40,141 nucleotides of DNA from Paulinella micropora (GCA_009731375.1 BJOX01000016.1:340903-381043); one strand, 5' to 3'; shown: positions 1 to 10,118, numbered from the stretch's first letter. Notes: generated from the sequence alone by a model not told the origin. Numbers and translations: made by a program.

Positions 1-98
1 GGTTTAGTCCATTTAATAGTGGGTTTCTTAACTTCGCTGTCAATGTTCCATTTTTCAATTTCATTCAAGTAGTCCTGCTTGGTGCTCAGGTCTGTCAT
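1..98 (-). CDS. 5' end of unidentified gene, cut by window edge
   Basis: An open frame starts at the ATG at 98-96 on the minus strand and runs off the window (32 codons visible, beginning MTDLSTKQDY and rich in Lys, Glu and Asp). I do not recognise it. A TATATATA motif lies 3 bases upstream of the ATG, the same arrangement as other genes in this element. It follows the DUF3820-like gene in the same direction, so it is probably the next gene of element A. The start choice rests on this upstream motif. Confidence 0.45.
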   Translation of the reverse strand, partial: MTDLSTKQDYLNEIEKWNIDSEVKKPTIKWTK

Positions 99-112
99 TG
101 ATATATATACTA
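97..112 (-). promoter_or_regulatory. TATA-like motif abutting the start of the truncated gene
   Basis: On the minus strand GTATATATATCA directly precedes the ATG at 98. This is the near-ATG TATA arrangement seen at several genes of both elements. Function is inferred from repetition of the pattern. Confidence 0.4.
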
Positions 113-126
113 CAAAATAATTTTTA

Positions 127-414
127 TTAAATGTGTTTTTTTACTTCACTTTTAATGTCGGTAAATTTCTCAAACCACGGCTGTTTCATAACCCATTCAA
201 GATATGGCTTATCAATAACCGCTATATCTTGAATTTTCTTACCTTTATACTTACCACATGGAAAAGTATCCTTTGGCTTGCCTGCCCGTGCCTTTTCAAT
301 CATTTGGATTTCGTCAGTAATTATCTTTTTAACATCTGTAAGAGAAAATGTTTCTTTTTTATTTTCAATAGAGAGTTTCTCAAACTTCTCGCATAGTCTG
401 GTTAGGGCGGACAT
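127..414 (-). CDS. DUF3820 / ExoX C-terminal-like small protein (element A copy)
   Basis: A 95-residue protein. The C-terminal half has the pattern GKYKGKKIQDIA followed by KPYLEWVMKQPWF, which resembles the small DUF3820 domain also found at the C-terminus of ExoX-type nucleases. The N-terminal half is a charged helix (LTRLCEKFEKLSIE). A clear paralogue lies at 30600-30875 in element B with the same architecture (LTRLCEKFQKLSIE, GKYRGKKFEDIAKIDKPYIEW). It lies 75 bases downstream of the PolB stop, so it is probably part of the replication module. Conservation in both elements with intact frames suggests it is useful, but the biochemical role is unknown; nucleic-acid binding is an inference. 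Confidence 0.75.
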   Translation of the reverse strand: MSALTRLCEKFEKLSIENKKETFSLTDVKKIITDEIQMIEKARAGKPKDTFPCGKYKGKKIQDIAVIDKPYLEWVMKQPWFEKFTDIKSEVKKHI

Positions 415-428
415 TGGTGTATATAGAC
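415..428 (-). promoter_or_regulatory. TATATA motif just upstream of the DUF3820 gene
   Basis: On the minus strand GTCTATATACACCA precedes the ATG at 414, so the TATATA ends 5 bases before the start codon. The element B paralogue has CTATATACACTCTACT before its ATG. The shared CTATATACAC suggests a real promoter or initiator element. Confidence 0.5.
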
Positions 429-489
429 TGACGAAAATTTTTCATGGAAAAAAATTAATTAATTATTTATCAACTTTCAATATGCCTCT

Positions 490-3400
490 TTAAAATCCGT
501 AAGGCAGTGTAGAGATATGATTATCTTTAATCGGCTGTATTACTCTTTTTGTGTAAGTAAAGGAGAATATCTTTTTCAAATGTTCGGAGGTAATCGTTTT
601 GTTTTTTTTGTTCCTCGTAATTTTGCTGTGGTTGTGTATTGCTACATTTCCATTCTCAGCCACATTCTTTGCTATGTGCTTTTCTCCTTCTGTCTCCAAT
701 AATGCTTCTAATTCCTCATATGCTTTCTTTGATAGTTCTTCGTCCTTTATTCCCAGACCATTGCTTATCACACTAAACATATTTACCAAGTTCAGTTTCC
801 TGCAGGTGTCGTAGTTCATAGAAAAGCCTTTCAGTTTCATTTTTGTTGTGCCGTCGTTTAGTATGTAGCCGTAGGACTTTGGCCCCGAGCCCACAAATGT
901 AGTTATCCTTCTGCTTACTTTTGTCTTTTTCTCTATTAGTTCGTCTGTCCATTGTCCCAATAAGTCCCCTGTCTGTATTGTTGTCTGTCCTTGTTTTTCA
1001 TCAACTGAATATATTATGCTGTCTGTGTCGTGATATAATACCCTATCTCCCAATCTATCCATCATATCATACAACCTCATTTGTGCGTGTGCTGTTGTGA
1101 ATAAAGCCACACATATGTTTGTGTTGTAAGGGTCTGACACTTTTTCGGCGTGTAGATTGTAGGATAGTTCAAGGCATTCTTTATTTATCATATTGATTGA
1201 GATTTCGTTTATGTCTTTGTCATTTAGTATTTTGTATAATTCTGCCTCACTCCTGACTATTGTCGTCTGTGTCTTGTTGCTTTGTTGTCCAAACTTTCCC
1301 CACAGAGAATTCAGACATAGTTTTGCGACAGCCCTCCTTCCTTCATTCTTTTCTATTTTGCTTTTGTCCAACTTAATACCCATCTTTTCCTCATAGTCTT
1401 TTATGTAATTGTCTTTTTGTTCCTCTGTTTCCACATTTGACGGGTAGCCACTTGCCTCTTGCTTTACTTGTAGAAAGGTTTTTATGTAGTCTTTGAATAG
1501 TGTTGTTGTCTGTTGTTCCCAGTGCCACACCTCATAAACTTTAATGATATTATAACCTTTTTCCATTGCTTTATAAATGAGTGGTGTTGCCCAAGTGCCT
1601 GCTAATACCCTCTCTGTGTCGTCGTGCTCGCATTTGTCTTGTAGGTTTTCCTTTCCACACTTATTGCATAAATAATACATCATCTTTCCTCTATCTTGAC
1701 AGGGTAGGACTGGGTGAATTAGTCCCCTTGGCGGTAGCATTTTAACTTTGGCTAATCCAAATGCTGTCTTTTGCTTTATCATTTGTAATGCTTGTGTATT
1801 TTTGATTACTTTATGATGTCCGAGAGGGTAGGGGTCATAAAACATAACAGACGGATAGAGGGAGCATATGTCTATGTATTTGGCGTATTGTTGTTCATTC
1901 ATAGCCCTCCAATATAAAGATAGAGCATTTGTCCTTCCCCCAAACATTGCGTGTCGTGGGTTGATTGTCTCTTGCTCCATTAATGTCTCTTCTATGTTCC
2001 TTTTGAATTCCTGCCTTACTCGTATTCTGTTCCACTTACAACCCCATATTGTTATTAAATTATTCACTTCCTCGTGTTGCTTTATTAAAGTTTCCCGTCG
2101 TTTTGTTTCCTTGTATAATTGTCCAAATGTCTTATTAACAGATTGCTCTTTATTCATTTGATTGCCGTCATAACACTCAGGACACCCGTGCCAGTAGCAC
2201 CCATGAAACTCATATGCTGTTTTTGTCTGTGGGTCATATCAGTCTAAGTATGCCTTACCTCCGCCTTTTAAATGTATCATTTTTTCTTTTCCATTTAATC
2301 CGTGATGCATGGTTGTATTGTCTTTCTTCTCTCGGTATGATAGCCACTCCACACACATACGGCTCGTTTTCGCTTTGTCTGTTCTGTGTGTTGGTATGAC
2401 TGCTATGCTATCTGTCGGCATATAGATTGCTTTATATAACGCCATACAGGTAGATGCGATAGTTGTGTATTGGAATGGGTCTATGCCAAATTCTAGAAAG
2501 CTCTCTCTAAATTTCATACACCCCCTTCTCAATATATCCACATCACTATGACAATATGCTTCCATTTCTTTTTTAAAATCAAACACTTTGTCCTTTTGTT
2601 CTTCATACCATTTCAGAAATTCTTGTCGTTTATGTTTTGAAAATGTGTTGTAGCCGTAATAGTCCTTATCTGGTATTGCCCCTACATAATTTTGATTTGC
2701 CTCAGTATTGAAGAAATGTGGGAAAAATCCTTTCTTTAATTCATCTAAACCAAAAGTCTCAGGGAAATCGGACAGGGGCATAGTTAGGAAAGATAGACTA
2801 TCAATAAATCTAATCTTGCCTACAGCCATCATCATAATCTTACCCCCTTGATATATGACAAATGGTGAAATGCCTTTTTCAATCAACCACTTAAGCACAA
2901 ACTGACAATCATAACCCCTCGCATTATGTGCTATGAATGTGAAGTCCTTGTGTTGATTGCCGAATGCCCAATTACAAAACTCATCTATGCTTTTGTGTAT
3001 CATGGGTGTGCTGTCTGTGAAATACAGACTCTCTGAATGGTTAATGATATGTGTGCCTGTCTCTTGTGTTGCCTCAAAGTCAAAGAACACATATTTATCA
3101 GAGGGCTTATGTATTTCTTTTTGTTTCATATTACACCTATGCTCAAATGGTTGGAGGATTTTACAATTTTTACATTTGTCATAACCACACTTATGTTCGC
3201 CTGTGAATGTCTTAGAGCAGTTAAGGCATTTCTTTTTGTTGTCGCATGTGGTGGCTCTGTGATTGTTGAAGCATTCATCATTTGGAAATTTACGATTACA
3301 TTTTTCGCATTGTTTCCATTTTGTTATGTTGTTATACCCCTTACATCCATCCGTAAGGCATATATTACATTTCGCCACACAGGAATGATTATGCTCATAA

Positions 3401-4467
3401 CCCTTCATACACTGCTCGCAAAAGTTTCGTTTTGATAGGAATGCCTTCATGCTAACTATGGTGTCGTAATGATTTTTGGTTTTGAGTATGTATATGTGTT
3501 TGTATGGTTGCTCCTTTTCATCTTTCAATTCGGTTTTATATATTATCTTGTCTGGATGTTCAACAATTACTATGTTGTATTTTATATGACTAGCAAACAC
3601 ATTTACCTCAGAAAGACCACATAAATCTTTTATGACACCGGCCTCCTCATGTAATGTATTTGCCAGTTCGTCCTGTATCCTGCGACCCTTCCTTATTTGT
3701 TCGTATTTGTTGTGTTTCTCTATCTTGGCAGTTGCCACAACGATAGCCCTTGCAAGACATATGTTGTCGTCATTGTTTATTTGTATCACTCCTTTCTTTT
3801 TGTAAATGTCCTCCTGTGTTATTGCTTTCAATCTAGCCCCTCCCTCTGGCATCCTTACTCCCATAAAATTGAAATCAATCAACTCCATAGTTGCTCCTTC
3901 TTTGTCCATCCACACTTCGTCGTTTGATTGTAAAATTTTTGTAAGTCTTTCTAATATGTCTTGTAAGTCAAAGTCTTTTACTTTTACAAGAGAATTTCTT
4001 GTTTGAACATTCCACGATTCAGGAATAGCCGATATCCTTACTTGTATTTTGTCGTTTGAATTATATAAAGACTTAAAATCATCCACGATTGAACCTATCA
4101 TTTTTATGATATCTTCCAACGAAAACTTTTTAATCTTTTGAGAAAAGTTTTTATTGATTTTTACATTATACAATGACTGCCCCACTGGTAAATCGTGTTT
4201 CATGTCTTGTCGTATTAATTTATATCCATTGAAGTCAATGACATTTGGTTCTTCCCTTTTCCTCTCTTTTATTTCCCTTTGTTTTCTGTCTGGCATTACA
4301 TAATGCTCAGGGTTTGGTAGTGTCCCTCTTGGTGTTGTTATATCATAAAACCTCTTGCCGTTTGGTTTTTTTACATAGAGTTTGTTTTGCCGTATTTGGT
4401 ATTGTATGCCCTGTTCTGTGAGTTTGTCAAGGCTCCAAGTTTGCCCCCCGTAGTCTATGCTTGACAT
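490..4467 (-). pseudogene. polB: Protein-primed family B DNA polymerase (Polinton pPolB), one in-frame TGA
   Basis: A frame of about 1,325 codons interrupted once by TGA at 2239-2241. Motifs by approximate residue: an OTU-like segment (DDNICLARAI near 237, NHYD near 335), a Cys-rich zinc-binding stretch (350-432), exonuclease motifs FDFEAT (462), NARGYD (514) and YCHSDVD (636), polymerase motif A DICSLYPS (866), motif B KLCLNSLWGKFG (1050), motif C YHDTDS (1146) and the KLKGF region (1214). These order it as the replicative polymerase of Polinton-like viruses, which use a protein primer at the element ends. In the element B copy a Gly occupies the TGA position, so the stop is probably a GGA to TGA change. 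All visible catalytic residues are intact, so this is the better preserved of the two polymerases here. Confidence 0.9.
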
Positions 4468-4582
4468 GTTATATTAGGGTTTTGATTTTTCAAAAATAAA
4501 ATAAATATATCTATATAGGTATATATATTTTATCTATATATAAATAGATATTATATCCTTAATATAAAATTTATATCGTTTT

Positions 4583-4819
4583 TCATAGGGCGATATTTAG
4601 TCCTTCAACGAGCCTCTGGAGTTGCTTCATCCTTGCGATGTCAACCTTCTCCTTTTCCCTTTTCTCCTTTGCTTTCTTCAATATAACCTCCTTGTTCTTG
4701 TTGTAGTATTCCTTAGCCCTCTGCTGTGCTTTCTCTTTGTTTTTTATATTATAAATTCTCATTCGTTCTGAATTCCTTTGCCTGATTTCTTCGTCTGTAA
4801 ATACTTTGGTTCTACCCAT
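4583..4819 (-). CDS. Small basic coiled-coil protein, unknown
   Basis: A 78-residue product starting MGRTKVFTDEE and continuing with a Lys/Glu/Arg-rich helical stretch (YNIKNKEKAQQRAKEYYN). The longer frame from 4885 would translate an AT-rich promoter, so I chose the ATG at 4819. A TATATATATA run lies about 38 bases upstream. The YxxKNKE pattern resembles low-complexity helices next to homing-nuclease and DNA-binding domains in viruses, but there is no diagnostic domain. It lies between PolB and the right terminus, the position where element B has its two zinc-finger genes; no sequence similarity to those is evident. Confidence 0.5.
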   Translation of the reverse strand: MGRTKVFTDEEIRQRNSERMRIYNIKNKEKAQQRAKEYYNKNKEVILKKAKEKREKEKVDIARMKQLQRLVEGLNIAL

Positions 4820-5120
4820 CGTGTGTTTTTGTTTTTGAATTTTCAAAACAATAATAGTATTTATATATATAATATAATTTTTCATTTCTTTAAATAATAT
4901 TTATTCTTTTATTTACAAACTTTCAATACAGAGCACATTTTTTTTTTGGAAAAAAGATAAGGGGGTTCAGGACACCGAGAAAGAATAAGAAAAGTGGGAT
5001 AACGAAGCCTTGTATTAATAGTTTGTGAAAAGTGCTATTTTCTAGTTTTGCTAGTTTTGGCTGATTAATAGGAGAGCGAAATATGGCGAAATGGGCTAAA
5101 TTTATACATATAAATATAAA
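4820..5120. other. Subterminal AT-rich region of element A
   Basis: No gene is supported here. It holds the TATATATATAATATAA stretch (about 4857-4880) that could serve the minus-strand gene ending at 4583, a poly-T tract at about 4930-4940 and otherwise unremarkable sequence leading into the terminal repeat. Frames running into the microsatellite are not coding. Confidence 0.5.
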
Positions 5121-5152
5121 GATAAGTGTCCTATAGTGGTACCTATAGTAGT
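5121..5152. repeat. Right terminal repeat of element A
   Basis: The end reads AAGTGTCCTATAGTGG then TACCTATAGTAGT and aligns with the right end of element B (AAGTGTCTTGTAGTGG then CACCCTATACTACT). This homology of about 30 bases fixes the element boundary at about 5152, just before the TATG repeat. The partner repeat is off the window to the left. Confidence 0.75.
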
Positions 5153-5160
5153 TATGTATG

Positions 5161-5191
<31 letters not shown>

Positions 5192-5352
5192 ACGTATGTA
5201 TGTATACGTATGTATGTATACGTATGTATGTATGTATACGTATGTATGTATGTATACGTATGTATGTACATATGTATGTATGCATGTATGTATGTATGTA
5301 TGTATGTATGTATGTATGTATGTATGCATGTATGCATGTATGCATGTATGTA
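5153..5352. repeat. TATG/TACG microsatellite
   Basis: About 200 bases of tetranucleotide repeat TATG with periodic TATACG interruptions (a 12-16 base higher-order period in the first half) and GCATG variants at the end. It begins exactly where element A ends. The open frames in it (runs of Tyr-Val-Cys-Met or His-Thr-Tyr-Ile) are artefacts of the repeat. Confidence 0.95.
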
Positions 5353-5580
5353 CTAAATCAGTAGCTCTTAAGCTAACAATTTGTATGGACGACCAGAAGT
5401 TAAGTTAAACTAACTTCATTAAATCGAAGGCCTAGGCCTACATCATAAATAAGTTTAAATCAATTGTCGATAGGCCTGATAAAACAAAATGCTATTTTTG
5501 TCCTAGTGCGATAATCTATTGCATTTTTGTCCCTATCCGCACAAGGAAAAGTGGCATTTGTTAATCCACATCCACAACTA
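5353..5580. other. Flanking sequence without recognised gene
   Basis: About 230 bases between the microsatellite and the next open frame. It contains a short palindrome AGGCCTAGGCCT (about 5428-5439) and two similar TTTTTGTCC stretches. I see no gene or RNA. Confidence 0.4.
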
Positions 5581-5626
5581 GGGTGATCACAGTCGGTGGT
5601 GCCACCAGCGGGTTATATGTATTTTT

Positions 5627-6876
5627 GTGGTCACCGGTGCCACCAGCTGGCTGAATGTGAAAGTGTCTGCTTTTGCGGTGACAGATGGATTACTCAATGG
5701 TGACACGTGGGAGGCGAACGACGAAATTGGAATCGCTGACGCACAAAATTGGGCCGTCCTATTCATCACTGCAGAATCAGAGGGCGTTCGCTGGGCGTGC
5801 GCCGGACCGGCTCAGGAGACGGCCTCACATTCCCGAGTCCAGCCAATCCAAGAAATGATAGTGATACAGTGGCACAATCCCTTGCTCTCGGTGGGAGCAA
5901 AAAAAGGTTTGACGACGGAAGGCAGTGTGGCAGACGGCGTGGTACCGAACCATCCCTTGCTACACAAAGAAGAAGAGGAAGATGACGAGGAGTTGGAGGA
6001 AGACATCGACATCGTGGGAGTTGGAGAAGACAGCAAGCAAGCAGAGGAGCCTGGGCAAGACATCGACATCGTGGGCTCCAGAGAAGACAACAAGCAAGTC
6101 GAGGAGCCCAGTCCCAAGCGCAGGAAAGTGGAGTTCGTTGGTCCTACACTCAAGTGGCTTGCTCTGCAGCGCTGTGCCGAGAAGGAGTCGAAGCAGCACG
6201 GCTTCGACGAGCCAGCGATCTGGGTACAATGGGAAAAGAAGGACAGACGCAGCAACAGGAAGAGAAAGTCATGGGGGCTGGAGCAGCTATCTGCAGTGCT
6301 GGCGTGGAAGGACGATAAAGGGCCTGCCATGCCAAATACTGGCGGGAGGTGATTAAGAAAGAGGTGTTGGGCACAGACAAAGCGTACGTGCCTGAAGGAG
6401 ACGCCAGCTCGATGGTAGATGCCAGTGGTACGACAGACGATCTGCCATTGTCATCTGCTGTCAAGCAGCGTTTCAGACACAAGCAGGATTACGCCTTTCT
6501 TGCCTTTGCCTTGTTCAATCTCACCAACGCCCCTCACCGCTACGCGACAAGGATGAAGCGCAAGTTTCGCGAGTCAGTTGCCAGCATGCCTGTCTTCAGG
6601 AGATTTCTCGCGTGGCTACAAGAGACTGGGTACTCGTTGGCTACCTGTGGCGAGGCAGAGCAGCGCAAGTATGTCAACTGGCTACTCGAGCAGCACCAAG
6701 AGCTGGCTATCATCAGTTTCGACGGATACGCTTACGGCTTCGACTTTGCGCGCATACTGATCTTTGACGGAGCCAGCGAGTATGCTATTCAGCTGGACAA
6801 GAAGGTGCTCTATGCCTACGGATTCAAGCCTGGACTTGTCTATAAGTATATCTCCGTAGTACCTCGTATTCATTAA
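5627..6876 (+). pseudogene. Acidic protein with SUMO-interaction-like and nuclear-localisation-like motifs, frameshifted
   Basis: Two consecutive frames (5627-6352 and 6349-6876) read as one protein of about 410 residues if a single-base shift near 6325 is allowed; the second frame is open upstream of its first start (HAKYWREVIKKEVLG). There is no convincing ATG at the 5' end, so the gene is partial or starts in another exon. Seen: an acidic stretch EEEEDDEELEED, a duplicated EDIDIVG-type unit that fits the SUMO-interaction pattern (IDIV next to acidic residues), then SPKRRKVE, very like a classical monopartite nuclear localisation signal, then basic DRRSNRKRK. The C-terminal half is Trp- and Tyr-containing and helical with no recognised domain. 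I infer a nuclear protein; no enzyme class can be assigned. Confidence 0.5.
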
Positions 6877-6905
6877 AGGTCCTGACCTCAGAGTTGTACC
6901 ACTCG

Positions 6906-8265
6906 TAAAAATAAGTTTGGGCCTTTTGTCTAAGCTTAGCTTCCTATAAGGGTCTAATATGTTACAAAAGGCCCGGAAGGTTAAAAAAAGAGGGAGCAGG
7001 TGAGTGCACCGGAACCACCTACTAAACTGATGAGCGGCGGTCGCCACTTAGCAGTTTGGTAGTGGGTACAGGTGTGCCACCCCTCGCCTAAAAAATTAGT
7101 CTGGCCTTTCGTCAAAGCTTAGCCTCCTATAAGGGTCTAATAGGTTACAAAAGGCATAAAAAGTAAAAAAAAAAAAAAGAAGGAACAGGTGGGTGCACCG
7201 GAACCACATACTAAACTGATCAGCGGCGGTGTGCCACCTCTCGCCGGAAAAGTCCGGGCATTTTGTAAGAGCTTCGCCTTCTATAAGGGTCTGACCGGTG
7301 ACAAAGGGCCCGGAAGGTAAAAAACTACGAGAATAACGGTAATTCAAAAAAATTGGAGGGAAATGGCGGGAAAAGCCGCTTAGCCGTTTGGTAGTGGGAT
7401 GCGGGTTGGTGCACACCCCTCACCTGAAAAAATTAGTCTGGGCCATTTGTGGGAGCTTAGCCTTCTATAAGGGTCTAATAGGTTACAAAAGGCCCGGAAT
7501 ATTATAAAAAAACAGGTAGGAGGTGGGAGCACCGGAATCTCCTACTAAACGGCTAAGCGGCGGTCGCCACTTAGCCGTTCGGTAGTGGGCCCGGGTGTGC
7601 TACCTCTCGCCTGAAAAATTGGTCCGGGCCTTTTGTGAGAGATTCACGTCCTATAAGGACCTGACCGGTGACTAATGGCCCGGAAGGTAAAAAATGAAGG
7701 GAATAGCGGTGGTCGCCACCAGTTTGGTAGGGGGCACGGGTGTGTGCCACCTGTGGCTTGTGGGCCATTTGTGAGAGATCAGCCTTCTATAGGGAGCTGA
7801 CCGTGGACGAATGGCCCGGAAGGTAAAAAACTACGGAAATAACGGAGGTGCGTCACTTAGCGCCACCTGTCGCCTGAAAAATCGGAGTGTGGGCCTTTTG
7901 TGAGAGATCGGCCTTCTATAAGGGAGCTGACCGGGGACGAATGGCCCGGAAAGGAGAAAAAACGACGGGAATATCGGACTTGGCAGAATTTTACGGCAAG
8001 TGGCGGAGGGTGCCACCCGTAGACTGGAAAAAAATTCTGGGAGATTTGCCAAAAATCATGTCGCTAAGGTTGAATTTTTGACGAATGGCATGGAAATTTT
8101 TTAAAAGGGAAGCAGCGGCTGTGGCCACCCGTAGCCTGAAAACAGAAATTCTGGGTCATTTGCCAAAAATCCTGTCGCTAAGGTTGAATTTCTGACGAAT
8201 GGTCCGGAATTTTTTTTAAAAGGAAAAAAAAAGCAGCGATGGGGCGGGTGGCGCACCGCCCCTAT
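6906..8265 (+). repeat. Degenerate tandem repeat array, about nine units
   Basis: About nine head-to-tail units of 115-185 bases. Unit starts are near 6906, 7089, 7245, 7426, 7612, 7760, 7876, 8023 and 8138. The better preserved units contain GGGCCTTTTGT, then CTATAAGGGTCTRA, then ACAAAAGGCCCGGAAGG followed by an A-run, a GGTGGGTGCACCGGAACC segment and a GTGTGCCACCCCTCGCC end. GGGCCTTTTGT and ACAAAAGGCCC are inverted copies, so each unit could form a stem of about 11 bp around a 35-40 base loop. Divergence rises toward the 3' end, where units shorten. Open frames across the array are periodic artefacts. Confidence 0.85.
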
Positions 8266-8624
8266 TTGCAGCGGCTGGCCCGGGGGGGTTTCCCATGCTG
8301 CATATTTTTTCTTCTTGGCTTTATTGTTGAAGCGCGGTACAGGGTGGTCGATAATGCTAGCTGTTTGTCGTACCTGTGGCCCCTGCTTCTTTGAAGTGCA
8401 ACTTTACTGGACGGGGACAGGGAAAAGAGGCGACCCCAAGGATCTTGCCTCGCTCGTCTGCAGACCCTATGGCGACGGCGCCTGCATCGACCCCGCGCGA
8501 AACGTCCCCGGCGGAGACACTTGGGCGGAGCGGATGCGCTTCGTCGACAATTTCCTGGACGAGATTTTGCAAATATTAAAAAAAAACTTATTCTCTTGTT
8601 CTCTTAAAGCAGCAAAGGGGCAAA
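8266..8624 (+). other. Region with an unassigned open frame, leader of the discoidin gene
   Basis: A frame at 8315-8695 encodes a Cys/Gly-rich, partly plausible stretch (YWTGTGKRGDPKDLASLVC, TWAERMRFVDNFLDEI) but has no recognisable domain and overlaps the next gene in another frame. It may be a fragment of an older gene. The last 60 bases are AT-rich with an A-run and a TTCTCTTGTTCTCTT pyrimidine stretch just before the ATG at 8625, which could be promoter or leader. Confidence 0.3.
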
Positions 8625-9585
8625 ATGGAAGTGGCCAGGTCGTACAAGCGCCGTCGTTTGGACGGTGCGACCGACGACTTTGTGCTGCCGGTTGACGGAC
8701 AGAACGGCGACGTCCTTGTCTCGGACGGTGACGGGGGCGTGAGATGGGCAACAGGCGGCGTGGCCGCGAACGAGGCGGTAGCCCTCAACACCGCTCACAG
8801 ACTGACTACGTCTGGTAACACGCACTTGGTCGATCTAGCCGACCTAATCACCCTGACGTTGGACACCGAAGCCAAGTTAACCAGCCGGCCGGGATGACTT
8901 CTAACAACTCTGGCTCCTTTGTGGCCTCGGCCTCTAGCAATTCCGCTCAGGCCTACTTGGCCTTTGACAGCGACTTCTCGACCTTGTGGGGCATAACCGC
9001 TCCCGACAGCTACAGCGGCAACAACTACACGGGCATGATCGAGACGGTGGTCGATAATCTCACGGTGGTAGGTGCGTGGCTCCAGCTCGATCTAGGCAAG
9101 CACGCCAGAGTCACTGCTTACCATGTCACGTCCGCTGGCGCCATCACTGCACCCAGAGACTGGATAGTCGCTTATAGCGCGGACGGCAGCCAGTGGTTCA
9201 CTTGGGATAGCCAGACCGCCCAGACCTTTGTAGGCGACAGCCTGCGCACGTTCACGCCAGCAACCGCAGCCGAGTACGCCAGGTACTTGCGCGTAATCTG
9301 CACTAAAAACAACGGGGCGGGAGTTTGGTACATGCGGAGCCTGGCCTTTGACTACCAGCTGTACAATGCCGGCTGCATCGAGAACACCAGTTATCCTACC
9401 AAGGCTCTCAGCTGGCGCCCAAGGCGTACGTCGACCACCAGATGGCAGGAGCGGTGAAGCTCCCGTCGGTGCTGCCTACCCAAAACGACTGTGTAGTGAC
9501 CATGGAACCAGACGGCTCGATCTTTGCGGTTAAGGACAGGACGCTCAAGCAGCCATCTTTGCCTCCTAGCGGCAATGGTGCAATC
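8625..9585 (+). pseudogene. Fibre-like protein with F5/8 type C (discoidin) domain, 5' part
   Basis: The N-terminus (SYKRRRLDGATDD, then NGDVLVSDGDGGVRWATGG) resembles collar or baseplate-attachment segments of phage and algal-virus fibres. Next, after a frameshift near 8890, comes a discoidin-type domain: AYLAFDSDFSTLWG, WLQLDLGKHARVTAYHV, WIVAYSADGSQW and YARYLRVICTKN are the hallmark strands of F5/8C carbohydrate- or lipid-binding domains. After another shift near 9400 it continues with PKAYVDHQM, the typical fibre KAYVD motif. The copia LTR interrupts it at 9586, and the frame resumes at 39024 after one copy of the CAATC duplication. Likely role: surface adhesion in a virus-derived or host protein. 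The base composition is GC-richer than the Polintons, so it belongs to neither element. Confidence 0.7.
9581..9585. repeat. Target site duplication CAATC, left copy, of the copia element
   Basis: CAATC immediately precedes the 5' LTR and recurs immediately after the 3' LTR (39024-39028). Five bases is the normal duplication length for Ty1/copia integration. Confidence 0.8.
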
Positions 9586-10114
9586 CGTCGGAGAAATACC
9601 GTTACAAGAGAATATCAGTTACAGGATTTGTCCTTTTTGGCAAATTCACGTAAATGTATTCTCTGCCGGCCCTCCTTGCCATTTGCCTTTATATTACCAT
9701 ATTTCTTTACAAGTACAGGAAGAATGTGCAACAATCTACAATTCATCCTTTCCAGACCTTCTTGATTTATCTAGAATAGGGTTGGTCTCCGTCGGGACTT
9801 ATGTAGACCAACCAATTATAGAACGGATAGCAATAGAGGGAACGGATAGGGATCGTAGTTCTAGTGCTCAAGCAGCACTATTTGTATTCAGAATTAAAAG
9901 GTAACAACACTGCATAAGTGAACTGAAAACACTTGACATTTAATAACGGAATAGTAATACTTGGACGCTTGTATTGACTAGTTATTGGGACTAGAGTGTG
10001 GTCAAGTGCTTCACTGCATTGCCCACCCTCTGCGCACACTTCCTTTTATTCCGGCAAGAACCATTGCCCGTGGTCTAGTAAGCCTTCCGGTTTGGAAGGA
10101 CTGCTACTCTGTCG
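9586..10114 (+). repeat. Copia 5' LTR
   Basis: A 529-base direct repeat of 38488-39023. By eye there are about 11 substitutions and three indels, so roughly 98% identity outside the indels. Ends are CGTCGGAG and CTCTGTCG rather than the common TG...CA. Compared with the 3' LTR it lacks 12 bases that form one arm of a TGTGCAAC / GTTGCACA inverted repeat. The open frames inside the LTR are not considered genes. Confidence 0.85.
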
Positions 10115-10118
10115 GTTA

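Larger units (their letters stand above)
1..5152. mobile_element. Polinton/Maverick-like element A, right-hand part
   Basis: This is a partial Polinton-like element truncated by the window start. Seen: on the minus strand it holds a protein-primed PolB, a DUF3820-like gene, a small basic gene and the start of a further gene. Its right end, at about 5121-5152, matches the terminal repeat of element B (AAGTGTCCTATAGTGG against AAGTGTCTTGTAGTGG). The order PolB followed by the DUF3820 gene is the same as in element B, but here no lipase lies between them. The left end and the target duplication are outside the window. It is much less decayed than element B: its polymerase has a single in-frame stop. 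Confidence 0.85.

Noticed and set aside
5102-5364. Several overlapping open frames on both strands in the microsatellite
   Set aside because: Products are pure His-Thr-Tyr-Ile or Tyr-Val-Cys-Met repeats, which is what a TATG tetranucleotide repeat gives in any frame.
6906-8265. Possible CRISPR-like array or coding frames in the tandem repeats
   Set aside because: Repeats are long, contiguous and degenerate with no spacers, the context is eukaryotic, and the frames restart in each unit.
8357-8825. Minus-strand frames opposite the discoidin gene start
   Set aside because: GC-rich shadow frames; the plus-strand frames have domain evidence and these do not.
9524-9904. Open frames inside the copia LTRs
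   Set aside because: They lie in non-coding LTR sequence, differ between the two LTRs, and have no recognisable features.
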